DNA of 64,000 nt, taken from contig NZ_AYZQ01000002.1 in NCBI RefSeq assembly GCF_001436115.1, positions 310,001 through 374,000 of the forward strand. The letters run 5' to 3'. The DNA is from Lacticaseibacillus brantae DSM 23927 (GTDB lineage Bacteria > Bacillota > Bacilli > Lactobacillales > Lactobacillaceae). Shown in pieces: positions 52,399 to 62,163 of the stretch. A model generated the notes under the pieces. That model did no database searches, was not told where the DNA came from, and saw only the letters and a program-made list of their open reading frames with translations. The position numbers and the translations under genes are program-made. Numbering within the stretch: position 1 is the first letter of the stretch; each line of letters starts with the position of its first letter.

Positions 52399-52582
52399 AG
52401 TGGTTGCGGTGCGGCCAGGTAAAGACGACCGCCACCATGCTTGGGAACCAAACGAATAGTTTCAAGCCGCGAAACCAAAGGTAGTCATCTAAGTGGTATC
52501 GCGTTTCGAAAATATAATCGGCGATCGATAACACAATGAAAACAGCCAATGCCCAAATGAATCGTCGTTTCTGTCCTTTCAT
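52397..52582 (-). CDS. Small membrane protein (61 aa)
   Basis: Two hydrophobic helices (RFIWALAVFIVLSIADYIF; LFVWFPSMVAVVFTW) flank a charged loop; the N-terminus MKGQKRR is basic. GGGGGAG lies before the ATG. I do not recognise the family. It ends at the bidirectional terminator. Confidence 0.6.
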   Translation of the reverse strand: MKGQKRRFIWALAVFIVLSIADYIFETRYHLDDYLWFRGLKLFVWFPSMVAVVFTWPHRNH

Positions 52583-52658
52583 CCGCTCCCCCTGACTTTC
52601 TGTATGCCGCCGTTGTAATTGCGTTTAGCCTACTGCCAGATGCACGGTCTCGTCAATC

Positions 52659-52687
52659 AAAAAAGACCTGACAGGATTGTCAGGCCT
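52659..52687 (-). terminator. Terminator downstream of the structured element and iminopeptidase gene
   Basis: On the minus strand GGCCTGACA pairs with TGTCAGGTC (one G-U), followed by TTTTTTG. Confidence 0.88.
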
Positions 52688-52700
52688 TAGGGGAAGTGCC

Positions 52701-52947
52701 CCCGTGAGTTTTCGCATTCTAAACGCGTTTGCTGCCACTGGCTCTTCAAGATAAGTTAGTCTCAGTCAGTGGCCAAGTGCAGCCACTTGCCTGATTCTGC
52801 CTTATCCGCCAGAGCCAAGGCGTGTCAGCTCACGCTCTAAACGCGCTCAACCTCACAGCAACTTCCGCCTAGCTAGCTTTCTCAATGGGCCTAAAACGCC
52901 CATCCTCGAAAGCTTGCTAGTGCTCAGTTGCTCCCGTGAGTTTTCGC
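52701..52947. repeat. Structured intergenic element flanked by 15-bp direct repeats
   Basis: CCCGTGAGTTTTCGC occurs at 52701-52715 and at 52933-52947. Between them are two long hairpins. Hairpin 1 (52739-52817) has TGGCTCT/AGAGCCA, ATAAG/CTTAT and CAAGTG/CACTTG arms. Hairpin 2 (52858-52931) has GCAACT/AGTTGC, CTAGC/GCTAG, GCTTTC/GAAAGC and TGGGC/GCCCA. Several internal loops are symmetric. CTAAACGCG recurs (52719-52727 and 52837-52845). It lies in the 3' untranslated part of the iminopeptidase transcript. It may be a dispersed intergenic repeat or a processed RNA. Confidence 0.65.
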
Positions 52948-52951
52948 GCTC

Positions 52952-53857
52952 TTAATCGTTAAACTGATTTTTTTCAACGTCACTGATGAATTGCTTCAGG
53001 TGATCAAAGTAAACGGGGGCGTTATCAATCATGTGATGGTGGCCGCCGTTTGGTGTGGTGACAAGGCGAGCGTGAGGAATCACTTCAGCCATGCGTTGGG
53101 CAGACTTCAGTGGCATGGTTTCATGTTCACCAAAGGTCAACAAGGTTGGCACGGTGATATTGTGGATTTGGTCGCGCACATCCCAGTCTTTCAACTTACC
53201 GGTGACAACAAATTCATTGTCGCCTTGGAAGGCATTGTAAACAGGGGTGGCCATCGTGTTAATCAAATGGCTGATTGCAGGTGGCTGTTTGCGATCGACG
53301 TAGCCAGCATTCAAAATGTCGACGTACTTTTGATATTGAGGATCGTCCCAGTTGCCAGCGGCTTCTTGTTGTTTCATGTAAGCCACAGCTGAAGGTGGGA
53401 GAGCTTCTTCACGCACTTCGTTGATGTGGACCATGTATTCGTCGATGTTATCAACCATGGACGAAATGATGGCCCCCTTCAAGTGCTCGCCGTATTTCAA
53501 GGCGTAGAGCATGGTGAGCGCGCCGCCCCAGCTTTGACCGATGAGATAGAACTTGTCGATGCCCAACTTTTGGCGGACTTCTTCAACTTCATCCAAATAG
53601 TAGTCGTAAGTCAAATACTTGGCCGCAATTTCAGGGTCGCTGTAATCTGGTTGGTCAGAGTAGAAACTACCGAGTTGGTCGTACATATGCACTTGCACGC
53701 CTAAGTCAGCGAGTTGTTCACCAAAGTTTTCCCAGTATTCATGGTTACCACCAGGGCCACCGTGCAAAGCCAATAAATGAATATCGCCTTCACCTTGGGT
53801 ATTGGTCCACAGATGGTAGCCGTTGTCTAATGTTAAAATGGTCGTCCCTTGCTTCAT
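52952..53857 (-). CDS. pip: Prolyl iminopeptidase-like serine peptidase (S33)
   Basis: The 301-aa alpha/beta hydrolase has the oxyanion motif HGGPGGNHEYW, nucleophile Ser in GQSWGG, and late Asp/His (NGGHHHMID). It fits the PepI/Pip family, which removes N-terminal proline from peptides. The ATG at 53857 follows a CAGGTGACGG site; an extension to 53914 is rejected. The CPA2 antiporter gene ends 59 nt upstream, so the two may be cotranscribed. Its stop lies 4 nt from the right-hand repeat of the structured element. Confidence 0.9.
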   Translation of the reverse strand: MKQGTTILTLDNGYHLWTNTQGEGDIHLLALHGGPGGNHEYWENFGEQLADLGVQVHMYDQLGSFYSDQPDYSDPEIAAKYLTYDYYLDEVEEVRQKLGIDKFYLIGQSWGGALTMLYALKYGEHLKGAIISSMVDNIDEYMVHINEVREEALPPSAVAYMKQQEAAGNWDDPQYQKYVDILNAGYVDRKQPPAISHLINTMATPVYNAFQGDNEFVVTGKLKDWDVRDQIHNITVPTLLTFGEHETMPLKSAQRMAEVIPHARLVTTPNGGHHHMIDNAPVYFDHLKQFISDVEKNQFND

Positions 53858-53916
53858 ACCGTCACCTGATTTCTTAAGATATATTAAGTGTAGCACTGGG
53901 CTTTTAAACTGCAAAT

Positions 53917-55737
53917 TTAGTTGAGTAATTCCATTTGTTGCCGAATGGACTGAACCGCATTTTTCGATCCGGAAAAGAGGATGTGATCGCCCAGATGAAT
54001 CTGCGTATCGCCGTGGGGCGCGATGAACTGGCCGTCGCGGTAAATCTGGCTGATGGTAATTTCGTCAATGAATGGCAAGGATCGTACTTCCATGCCGGTG
54101 AAGCGCCGATTGCGCACCGTGATTTCAAAAATTCCAGCCGTGGTATCGGTGAGGATTTTCAGCGTTGATGGTGTTTCAATCAAGCTGCGCAGGAGGGCAA
54201 TATTCGCATCGAGTGTATTGAAGATTTCAACGCCATGTGACGCCAGGACCTCGTAGCGATCATTTTGAACATCCTTCGTCTCAAAGCGCGCAATGACGCG
54301 GGGCACCTTGGCAGCCAGGGCCCACTGGGCGAGTTGATAGTTCTTGTCGTGATCAAAATATCCAAGCACAACGATGTCAGCATCGTACGCGCCAGCTTCA
54401 TTCAGTGCCGCCTGTGAGAAGCTGGGCAGTAATTTTATATTGGCTTCGGAATTATAAGTCTTATAGTTTTCCGGTAAATCAGTATATAAAATAATGTCAT
54501 ATAGGCCTTCAGCCAACTGCTGGGCAATGGGCACGGTCATAATATTGGCGCCGATAAAATGGACCCGCGTTTTCGGCAAATCATTAGGATCGGCTTTAAA
54601 CCAACTATTGAAAAGTACCGGTCCCAGCAGACACGTGATAATAGCTGCGAGCGTGAAGGCGCCAGATTCGGCGGCAGAGAGCAGGTGCAGGTTGCGCCCA
54701 ATGGTGAGCGCGGGGACGACTAAAGTAATGGTCGTCGTAATTAAAGCTGTCCCACTGAGGGCATTTTGGGATTTGAATCGACGGCGCAAAATGGGATACA
54801 ACAAACTTTTGGCTAAGATGAAACCGAGAAGGAGCACGGGAATTAACACCAGTGCTCGCGGATCTTGGACCATGGCCGGAATGTCGAGGCGGACACCGGT
54901 CATAATGAAGAAAATCGGAATGAAGAACCCATAGCCTAACGAGGTTAACTTATCTTGCGTTTCTTCGCGAGGCTGTAATAACTTCATCACCATCCCAGCC
55001 AGGAAGGCACCCAGAATGGCTTCAGCACCTACACCAGCCGCGACCGTGACTAGCGCACAGATGATGAAGAAAGCCAGGCGAATATCAAGTTGGGTGGTAC
55101 TTTTGTCGATTTTGACGAAGAAAGTATAAGGCTTACGAAACCGCAATAATAAAAAGAGGGCGGCGACAAAAATTAAAGTCAACAGCCAAACACTGTGCGT
55201 TGAAGCGCCATTCAAGGCCGCAAAAATCGTTAAGGTAATTAATGGGAAGAGTTCACCCAGAGCAGCGAGCAACAGCATGGTTTGACCAAAGGGCTGACTG
55301 AGCAGCTCTTTTTCTTTGAGGGCTGCAATCACCACGCCAAGCGCCACAGTTGAGAAGACAATCATGGCAAACAGGGGATGCGCATACAGGCCAGAAACCT
55401 TCAGCAAACCGCCAACAATGCTGCTCATGACAATGATACTGAGATAGCCGCTCACGGCTAATTGCACTGGGCTGGCCTGTACGGCCTTGGTTTGCCGTTT
55501 GAATAAGGAAAAGTCAATTTCCATCCCAGATAAGAACAGCAACACGGTCACACCCAAATCACTGAGTTGTGATAGCGTTGGATTAACTGTGACCCAGTGC
55601 AAACCACTTTGACCCAAGATAATGCCAACAACGATTTCTGCGACGGCTGTGGGCACACGGGTAATATGGAAGCGCGCCATGACCAACGGGATGGCAAGGG
55701 CGGCAAAGAGGACGAACAAGAGTGCAAGATTGGCCAA
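53917..55737 (-). CDS. CPA2-family cation/proton antiporter with TrkA-type C-terminal domains
   Basis: The 606-aa protein has about twelve helices in the first ~380 residues (VPTAVAEIVVGIILGQSGLHWV; GAEAILGAFLAGMVMKLL), then a TrkA-N-like Rossmann domain (VHFIGANIMTVPIA...YDADIVVLGYFDHD) and a TrkA-C domain (VRNRRFTGMEVRSLPFIDEITISQIYRDGQ). It probably exchanges K or Na for protons. I place the start at TTG 55737, because AAAGGAG lies 9 nt before it inside the longer frame that begins with an ATG at 55767 lacking a Shine-Dalgarno. Confidence 0.88.
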   Translation of the reverse strand: MANLALLFVLFAALAIPLVMARFHITRVPTAVAEIVVGIILGQSGLHWVTVNPTLSQLSDLGVTVLLFLSGMEIDFSLFKRQTKAVQASPVQLAVSGYLSIIVMSSIVGGLLKVSGLYAHPLFAMIVFSTVALGVVIAALKEKELLSQPFGQTMLLLAALGELFPLITLTIFAALNGASTHSVWLLTLIFVAALFLLLRFRKPYTFFVKIDKSTTQLDIRLAFFIICALVTVAAGVGAEAILGAFLAGMVMKLLQPREETQDKLTSLGYGFFIPIFFIMTGVRLDIPAMVQDPRALVLIPVLLLGFILAKSLLYPILRRRFKSQNALSGTALITTTITLVVPALTIGRNLHLLSAAESGAFTLAAIITCLLGPVLFNSWFKADPNDLPKTRVHFIGANIMTVPIAQQLAEGLYDIILYTDLPENYKTYNSEANIKLLPSFSQAALNEAGAYDADIVVLGYFDHDKNYQLAQWALAAKVPRVIARFETKDVQNDRYEVLASHGVEIFNTLDANIALLRSLIETPSTLKILTDTTAGIFEITVRNRRFTGMEVRSLPFIDEITISQIYRDGQFIAPHGDTQIHLGDHILFSGSKNAVQSIRQQMELLN

Positions 55738-55814
55738 AATAATTTGCTCCTTTCGATGCAAATTCATCGGGGTCTATGTTAGCGTAGTAAATAATACAAT
55801 ACAAGGAGACGCTT

Positions 55815-55967
55815 ATGACACGAAGATCCCTGATTACCGGTACGACAACGCTGATTGGCTTACTGATTGGCTGGTATTTCAACAAAATTCTACTCTGCGT
55901 TGCCGTTGGCTTAGCTGTCGGCGTGCTGATTAGTACGTATACAAATTGGTTTAAAGGTAAGAAATAA
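55815..55967 (+). CDS. Small membrane protein (50 aa)
   Basis: The frame begins MTRRSLITGTTTLIGLLIG and ends NWFKGKK, with two hydrophobic segments (about 10-18 and 22-41) and basic ends. AAGGAG lies 7 nt before the ATG at 55815. The next gene starts 10 nt after its stop, so they are probably cotranscribed. No family recognised. Confidence 0.65.
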   Translation: MTRRSLITGTTTLIGLLIGWYFNKILLCVAVGLAVGVLISTYTNWFKGKK

Positions 55968-55976
55968 GGAGAAACC

Positions 55977-56381
55977 ATGCTCGAATCCATTAAATTCCAT
56001 CATATCGGCAAGATTGTCCCGCTTGCACAAATCAAGGACAATCCTGCCACCAAATACGCCAAAATCTATGATATGTATTCGCTAGATGAACAGAATAAGC
56101 TCGGGATTCCAATTGAATTGCACGCATTTGGCCCCAATTCCAGCTTGGATCCATTGATTCAAACCCAGACCCATGTGGCTTTTACCACCAATGATGTCAA
56201 AGCCGCGATTGCTGATGAACAAATCATTATGCCCCTTTACCAACCGTTTGCTGGGTACCAAACGGCCATGGTTCTGGTCAATGGCCAACCCATCGAATTA
56301 ATTGAAACCACGTTAAGTGAGCGAGAGATTTGGGGCGATGGTATCTTTAAAGATAGTATTCTTTACCCGCAAAGCGATTGA
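55977..56381 (+). CDS. VOC/glyoxalase-fold family protein
   Basis: The 134-aa protein starts with IKFHHIGKIVP and has HVAFTTNDVKAAI and GQPIELIETT, matching the beta-alpha-beta-beta-beta pattern of vicinal oxygen chelate proteins. Putative metal ligands are His8/9, His in QTHVAF and Glu in IELIE. The reaction is not predictable. AAGGAGAAACC precedes the ATG. Confidence 0.7.
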   Translation: MLESIKFHHIGKIVPLAQIKDNPATKYAKIYDMYSLDEQNKLGIPIELHAFGPNSSLDPLIQTQTHVAFTTNDVKAAIADEQIIMPLYQPFAGYQTAMVLVNGQPIELIETTLSEREIWGDGIFKDSILYPQSD

Positions 56382-56419
56382 GTTTATCACTTATTGAATG
56401 GTTAGTATTATGTTTTTGA

Positions 56420-56448
56420 TTGAGAAGCCAGCCCAAAAGTGGTATGAT
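56420..56448 (+). promoter_or_regulatory. Predicted helD promoter
   Basis: A -35 TTGAGA (56420-56425), a 17-bp spacer and a -10 TATGAT (56443-56448). Confidence 0.6.
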
Positions 56449-56487
56449 ATTTTGACGATTATTGCAATGCAGTGAGGGGCTGACTTA

Positions 56488-58779
56488 ATGACAGATACGC
56501 AGCAGAACCACGAACAAGCGCATTTAGATACCATCATGTCACAATTAACACAAGCGGATAAACGCTTGAGTAAGGAAATTAAGCAAACAAAGGCCGAAGA
56601 ACGCAGCTTGAACGAGAATTTCTTCAATGACTTCTCGATTAACCTGAGTAATGACGCTGAAGCCATTGAAACTGCGGCATCCATTCAACAGCAACAACAA
56701 ATGCTGGATGAACGAACCAATGCTTGGCAACAGTCGAATCAACAATTAAAGACGGTAAAGCGGCTGGAGTTGAATCCGTATTTTGCCCGGATTGACTTCC
56801 AAGAAGCCAATGAAAAACCCGAAACCATCTATATTGGCCTCGGTTCTTTCACGAATAAAGCCGGCAAGTTCCTGATTTATGACTGGCGGGCGCCAATTTC
56901 ATCCATCTATTACGATGGTGGCATTGGTGAAGTGACATATCAAACGCCAGACGGTCCTCAATCCGTCGAAGTGTCCTTGAAGCGCCAGTTTGTGATTAAA
57001 GATGGTCAAATTCAGACCATGTTTGATACCACTGAAACCATCGGGGATCAAATGTTGCTCGAAGTGTTAGGTGAAAAGTCTGACACCCAGATGAAGACCA
57101 TCGTCACGACCATCCAACAAGAACAAAACCAAATTATCCGTGATACTGCGGCCGACTTATTGTTCGTCCAAGGGGCAGCCGGTTCCGGGAAAACGTCCGC
57201 AGTCTTACAGCGGGTTGCGTACTTGCTCTATCGCTATCGCGGTAATTTGAATTCAAGCCAAGTGATTATGTTCTCGCCGAACCAACTTTTTGCGGACTAC
57301 ATTTCAAATGTGTTGCCAGAGTTGGGCGAACAGAATATGGTCCAATTCACGTACTATCAATATGTGACACGCCGGGTTCCTGGGATTGACGTGCAAAGCC
57401 TGTTCTCCCAGTTTGAAACGGTCCAAACACCCGTCCAAAAGCAGATTACCAAGCTCAAAAGTAGCTTGGTCTTCTTCAAGGCGATGGAGACGTATGCTTC
57501 AAGTCTTGAGAAGAGTGGCATGCGCATCAAGGATATCAAGTTCCATGGTGAGGCCTTTTTCAGTAAGCAACGGATTGCCGATATCTTCTATAGTTACAAC
57601 GCCAATTATCATTTAGGCAATCGCTTGACGGCGACCAAGGAACGGCTGATTTCGATGCTAAACCGGCGCGTGGAATCAGAAATGAAAGCTAAGTGGGTTA
57701 ATGAAGCCGTTGAAAACTTGTCCGATGAAGCGATTCGGGAATTACAAAATGATGGCCCAGCTGAATTCAAGAACAGTGATGACGAATATCGGTTCTTTGC
57801 GCGCCAAATTGTGGTCAAAGAATTTGAAGGCTTACAAAATGCGATCGTGAAGAATCATTTCTTGAACTTCCGCGCCCAATACGTGGCCTTTTTACGGGCC
57901 GTGCCAAACCTGATTAAGCTGAGCGACTATGATTTGACTGCTGACGCTTGGCAGGCAGAGGTGGATCACTTCGTAGAAGCTTTCCAAGATCGCCAGCTGA
58001 CCATGGTTGATGCCACGCCATACTTGCACTTATTTGACTTGATTACCGGCCGCCATGGCGAACGGAACATGCGCTATGTCTTCGTCGATGAAATTCAAGA
58101 CTACACACCCTACCAATTAGCCTACTTGCAGAAGAGCTTCCCTAAAGCCAAGTTCACTTTGCTCGGGGACCTAAACCAGGCCATTTTCACCAAGGAAGAT
58201 TCCCATACCTTAATTAATGATGTGTCAAAACTGTTCAACCCTGATAAGACGCGCGTGATTCAACTTACGCAATCCTATCGGTCAACGGCTCAGGTGACTG
58301 ACTTTACCAAAGCAATTTTGAAGTCAGGTCAGACGATTGTCGCCTTTAACCGCCAGGGGCCAAAACCTAGTCTGTACTTGCGTCAAAGTGAGGCGGAGTT
58401 ATTGACTGTCCTGGAGAAACAACTTGAAACCAATACCGCAGCCAACCAAACCACGGCTGTGATTGCCAAAACCTTGGAAGACGCACAGAGCCTATTTGAT
58501 GAAATGCACAAAGCCGGCATTAAAGCGACCCTGATTCAGTCTGAGAACCAACGGCTAGCCAGTGGGATTCTGGTCGTGCCATCATTCTTAGCCAAAGGGC
58601 TGGAATTTGATGCCGTCGTTGTTTGGCAAGCGAATGCTGAAAACTTCAATGCTGAAGACGAACGGGAATTGCTTTACACCATCACCTCCCGGGCAATGCA
58701 CCGCCTGACGATTCTGGCGAGTCCAGATATTTCACCACTGTTGGCCGATGTCAGCCCAGACTTATATACAATGGAGTAA
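56488..58779 (+). CDS. helD: HelD-like RNA polymerase recycling ATPase (UvrD-type)
   Basis: The 763-aa SF1 protein has an N-terminal coiled-coil arm (residues ~10-90, Gln/Lys/Glu-rich), the segment YIGLGSFTNKAGKFLIYDWRAPISSIYYD typical of HelD, Walker A GAAGSGKT (229-236), Walker B VDEIQDYTPYQ and motif IV LTQSYRST. In Gram-positive bacteria HelD releases stalled RNA polymerase from nucleic acid. The weak GGGGCTGAC precedes the ATG. Confidence 0.93.
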   Translation: MTDTQQNHEQAHLDTIMSQLTQADKRLSKEIKQTKAEERSLNENFFNDFSINLSNDAEAIETAASIQQQQQMLDERTNAWQQSNQQLKTVKRLELNPYFARIDFQEANEKPETIYIGLGSFTNKAGKFLIYDWRAPISSIYYDGGIGEVTYQTPDGPQSVEVSLKRQFVIKDGQIQTMFDTTETIGDQMLLEVLGEKSDTQMKTIVTTIQQEQNQIIRDTAADLLFVQGAAGSGKTSAVLQRVAYLLYRYRGNLNSSQVIMFSPNQLFADYISNVLPELGEQNMVQFTYYQYVTRRVPGIDVQSLFSQFETVQTPVQKQITKLKSSLVFFKAMETYASSLEKSGMRIKDIKFHGEAFFSKQRIADIFYSYNANYHLGNRLTATKERLISMLNRRVESEMKAKWVNEAVENLSDEAIRELQNDGPAEFKNSDDEYRFFARQIVVKEFEGLQNAIVKNHFLNFRAQYVAFLRAVPNLIKLSDYDLTADAWQAEVDHFVEAFQDRQLTMVDATPYLHLFDLITGRHGERNMRYVFVDEIQDYTPYQLAYLQKSFPKAKFTLLGDLNQAIFTKEDSHTLINDVSKLFNPDKTRVIQLTQSYRSTAQVTDFTKAILKSGQTIVAFNRQGPKPSLYLRQSEAELLTVLEKQLETNTAANQTTAVIAKTLEDAQSLFDEMHKAGIKATLIQSENQRLASGILVVPSFLAKGLEFDAVVVWQANAENFNAEDERELLYTITSRAMHRLTILASPDISPLLADVSPDLYTME

Positions 58780-58783
58780 GCCC

Positions 58784-59242
58784 ATGAAAAGTAGTGAGAC
58801 ACTGGCAACCGCAACCTTCCGGATTTTCCCTAAGCAACTGAATAATCACGGGACCGTCTTTGGTGGCCAGATGATGGCTTGGCTGGATGATGTGACCTCT
58901 GTGTCTGCGCAACGATTCGCACGGGCCGAGATTGTCACTGGCAGTTTCGATCACATTCGTTTCGAACAGCCGGCTAAAATTGGGGATGCACTCGAGATTC
59001 AAACCTACGTCACTGGCGTTGGCACCCGCTCACTTGAGGTGTTTGCCAAACTGATAGGCGAGCACTTGATGACGGGTGAGCGTTTCTTGGTGGGGACAGC
59101 CTTTGCCACCTATGTTGTGGTAGGGCCAGATTATGTGGCGCCAAGCTTGGCCTACGATACAGTTGAAGCTCAAGCTGTGCACGCTGGCTATGCTGAACGT
59201 CGGTCTCAAGGCAAACTCGCAGTTGACCTCGATTTGAGCTAA
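58784..59242 (+). CDS. Acyl-CoA thioesterase (hotdog fold)
   Basis: The 152-aa protein has NNHGTVFGGQMMAWLDDVTSVSAQRFA, the HGTxFGG(Q)xMxWxD motif of YciA/YkhA-like acyl-CoA hydrolases, and SFDHIRFEQPAKIGD. The ATG at 58784 lies 5 nt after the helD stop with TGGAGTAAG as its Shine-Dalgarno; the longer frame from 58748 is rejected. Confidence 0.9.
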   Translation: MKSSETLATATFRIFPKQLNNHGTVFGGQMMAWLDDVTSVSAQRFARAEIVTGSFDHIRFEQPAKIGDALEIQTYVTGVGTRSLEVFAKLIGEHLMTGERFLVGTAFATYVVVGPDYVAPSLAYDTVEAQAVHAGYAERRSQGKLAVDLDLS

Positions 59243-59249
59243 CTGAAAT

Positions 59250-59292
59250 AAAAGGCTTATGACAAACCATTCGTTTAGTCATAAGCCTTTTA
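59250..59292 (+). terminator. Terminator after the thioesterase gene
   Basis: AAAAGGCTTATGAC pairs perfectly with GTCATAAGCCTTTT around a 14-nt loop. Confidence 0.92.
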
Positions 59293-59365
59293 ATATTCCG
59301 CAAAAGCGTAAGTGAATATGGTAAAATTGGAATCGGTTTCTAGTTTGGACATTGGAGAATAAATT

Positions 59366-60289
59366 ATGCAGTCACAAATGAACTATTACGCCTTTAACCG
59401 TGATCAATGGCGGCAATTTCATACTCATGATTTTGCCAGCGTCACGACTGATGAACTTGAGCAATTGCGCTCCCTGAATGATGAAGTTAGCATGGATGAT
59501 GTGGTGACAATCTATTCGCCACTGAGGCATTTAATTCACATTCGCTACCGCGACTACCAGGCTGCCACCGCGAATCAAAGTGAATTTCTCGGGATTGCTA
59601 ATAAAGTGCGGCCTTTTATCATTGGCATCGCGGGGTCGGTGGCCGTTGGCAAAAGTACGACGGCTCGACTCTTGCAGTTGTTGCTCAGCCGCGCTTATCC
59701 TGATAAGAAGGTCCAACAAATTACGACTGATGGGTTCTTGTATCCCAATGCTGAACTCGAGCGGCGCGGGATTTTGGATAAAAAGGGCTTCCCTGAAAGC
59801 TATGACATGCCAAAGTTGATTGACTTCTTGGATGCCGTCAAAAATGCAAATGGAGTTGTGAAAGCACCACGTTATTCGCATCAAGTCTACGATGTGTTAG
59901 CGGGCGAATATGATGAGATTGATCACCCTGATATTTTGATTGTTGAAGGGATTAATGTCTTACAACTGCCTACCGGCCAATCTATTTATGCCAGTGATTA
60001 TTTTGACTTTTCAATCTACGTTGACGCTAATCCGGAACTGATTGAGCATTGGTACTTGGAACGTTTCGGCCTGTTACTAGACACGGCATTTACCGACCCG
60101 ACCAATTATTATTATCCCTATGCCACGGGCGATCGTGACCAGGCGTTTGCCTTGGCCAAGGACGTATGGCGGACGATTAATTTAAAGAATTTGGAAGAGT
60201 ATATTCTGCCGACTCGGGAACGGGCGGATGTGATTTTGCATAAAATTAAACATCATCAGATTGACCGCGTCTATCTAAGAAAGTTCTGA
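59366..60289 (+). CDS. coaA: Pantothenate kinase (type I)
   Basis: The 307-aa enzyme phosphorylates pantothenate in the first step of CoA synthesis. The P-loop GSVAVGKST (90-98), ITTDGFLYPNAEL and KGFPESYDMPKLIDFL are typical of bacterial CoaA, and the length agrees. TTGGAGAATAAATT precedes the ATG. guaA follows with its own promoter. Confidence 0.97.
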   Translation: MQSQMNYYAFNRDQWRQFHTHDFASVTTDELEQLRSLNDEVSMDDVVTIYSPLRHLIHIRYRDYQAATANQSEFLGIANKVRPFIIGIAGSVAVGKSTTARLLQLLLSRAYPDKKVQQITTDGFLYPNAELERRGILDKKGFPESYDMPKLIDFLDAVKNANGVVKAPRYSHQVYDVLAGEYDEIDHPDILIVEGINVLQLPTGQSIYASDYFDFSIYVDANPELIEHWYLERFGLLLDTAFTDPTNYYYPYATGDRDQAFALAKDVWRTINLKNLEEYILPTRERADVILHKIKHHQIDRVYLRKF

Positions 60290-60318
60290 GAAACTTCTGA
60301 TGTAAGGGCTGACACGGT

Positions 60319-60347
60319 TTGACCCTTGGCACAAACTTCCGTATAGT
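60319..60347 (+). promoter_or_regulatory. Predicted guaA promoter
   Basis: A -35 TTGACC (60319-60324), a 17-bp spacer and a -10 TATAGT (60342-60347), about 40 nt before the TTG start. Confidence 0.65.
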
Positions 60348-60385
60348 GTAACGAAAGGATTAGACAAAAAAGGAGTGGCGAAAAC

Positions 60386-61942
60386 TTGGCAAACGTGCAA
60401 ACGCAAGACTTTGATAAGATCATCGTGCTCGATTATGGTAGTCAATATAACCAATTGATTACCCGGCGCATTCGCGAGTTTGGAATTTATTCTGAACTCA
60501 AGCCCCACACAATCACAGCCGAAGAAATCAAAGCAATCGCCCCTAAGGGAATTATTTTCTCTGGTGGGCCTAACAGTGTGTATGACGACGGTGCTTTTGG
60601 TGTGGACCCTGAAATCTTCAATTTAGGGATTCCCATCCTCGGTGTGTGTTACGGCATGCAACTGATGGCGCAAGTTCTGGATGGCGGGGTCGTTGAACCA
60701 GCCGATAACCGTGAATATGGTAAGGCTGATATCGATGTATATGATCGCGACGCCAAATTGTTCAAGGATTTGCCACAAGAACAGACTGTTTGGATGAGCC
60801 ATGGTGACTTAGTCCGCGAAGTGCCTAATGGCTTCCGGGCCACCGCAACGAGCCCTAACTGCCCAATTGCAGCCATGGATGATGACGACCGGAAGTTCTA
60901 CGGCGTCCAATTCCATGCTGAAGTTCAACATACCCAATATGGTCACGAAATCTTGCGTCACTTTGCCTTTGACGTCTGTGACGCCCAAGCAAACTGGAGC
61001 ATGGACGATTTCATCGACACCCAAATCGAAGCCATCCGCAAGCAAGTGGGCGACAAGCGCGTCTTACTTGGTTTATCCGGTGGGGTTGATTCCAGTGTTG
61101 TTGGTGTCTTATTACATAAGGCCATTGGCGACCAATTGACCAGCATCTTCGTTGACCACGGCTTGCTGCGGAAGAACGAAGCTGACCAAGTCATGGACAG
61201 CCTTGAAGGCAAGTTCGGCTTAAATATCATTAAGGTGGACGCTCAAGACCGTTTCTTGAGCAAATTAAAAGGCGTCACCGATCCAGAGCAAAAGCGGAAG
61301 ATTATCGGGAAAGAATTCATCGAAGTCTTTAATGATGAAGCCGCTAAGCTTGATGGCATCGACTTCTTGGCCCAAGGGACCTTGTACACCGATGTCGTTG
61401 AAAGTGGGACCGATACTGCGCAAACCATCAAGTCTCACCATAACGTCGGCGGTCTGCCAGAAGACCTCAAGTTCCAACTGATTGAACCTTTGAACAAGTT
61501 GTTCAAGGATGAAGTCCGGGAGCTCGGCGAAAAGATGGGTATGCCACATGACCTCGTTTGGCGCCAACCATTCCCAGGCCCAGGCCTTGGGATTCGCGTA
61601 ATCGGCGAAGTCACCGAAGATAAGCTTGAAATCGTCCGCGATTCCGACCTCATTCTTCGCGAGGAAATCGCTAAAGCGGGCCTCGATAACGACATCTGGC
61701 AATACTTCACCGTCTTGCCAGGCTTCAAGTCCGTTGGGGTCATGGGTGACGGTCGGACCTACGACTACACCATTGCCATTCGTGCGATTACTTCAATCGA
61801 CGGCATGACCGCAGACTTTGCCCGCATCGATTGGGAAATCTTGCAAAAGATCTCCGTCCGAATCGTCAACGAAGTCGGGCACATCAACCGCGTCGTGTAC
61901 GATATCACGAGTAAGCCACCTGCAACCATTGAGTGGGAATAA
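60386..61942 (+). CDS. guaA: GMP synthase (glutamine-hydrolysing)
   Basis: The 518-aa enzyme makes GMP from XMP, ATP and glutamine. The class I amidotransferase domain has Cys88 (GVCYGMQ), His177 and Glu179 (FHAEV); the ATP pyrophosphatase domain has LSGGVDSS (~230-237); the C-terminal dimerisation domain ends with [13 protein letters not shown]. Start at TTG 60386 after AAAGGAG. The sequence is GC-rich and complete at its 3' end, where an AT-rich segment begins. Confidence 0.98.
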   Translation: MANVQTQDFDKIIVLDYGSQYNQLITRRIREFGIYSELKPHTITAEEIKAIAPKGIIFSGGPNSVYDDGAFGVDPEIFNLGIPILGVCYGMQLMAQVLDGGVVEPADNREYGKADIDVYDRDAKLFKDLPQEQTVWMSHGDLVREVPNGFRATATSPNCPIAAMDDDDRKFYGVQFHAEVQHTQYGHEILRHFAFDVCDAQANWSMDDFIDTQIEAIRKQVGDKRVLLGLSGGVDSSVVGVLLHKAIGDQLTSIFVDHGLLRKNEADQVMDSLEGKFGLNIIKVDAQDRFLSKLKGVTDPEQKRKIIGKEFIEVFNDEAAKLDGIDFLAQGTLYTDVVESGTDTAQTIKSHHNVGGLPEDLKFQLIEPLNKLFKDEVRELGEKMGMPHDLVWRQPFPGPGLGIRVIGEVTEDKLEIVRDSDLILREEIAKAGLDNDIWQYFTVLPGFKSVGVMGDGRTYDYTIAIRAITSIDGMTADFARIDWEILQKISVRIVNEVGHINRVVYDITSKPPATIEWE

Positions 61943-62031
61943 TTAAGTGAGTTAAGTTGGAGTCAGAAGGTTGACTTAATTCTAATTGATACAAAGAAAA
62001 TATGATTGATAAGGAGCGTTATGCTTCTTCC

Positions 62032-62086
62032 TAAAATCCCCCAAGTATTGGACTTGAACTTGTCTAAATTTGGCGGGATTTTTTTG
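62032..62086 (+). terminator. Probable guaA terminator
   Basis: AAAATCCC.CCAA pairs with TTTGGCGGGATTTT across a ~25-nt loop, followed by Ts. The arms are imperfect. Confidence 0.65.
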
Positions 62087-62163
62087 TTGAGACAGGGATC
62101 AACTAACATAGTACAATTAAATAGCAGGAATCAATATAAATTGGAATTTTGGGGATGGGTTAG

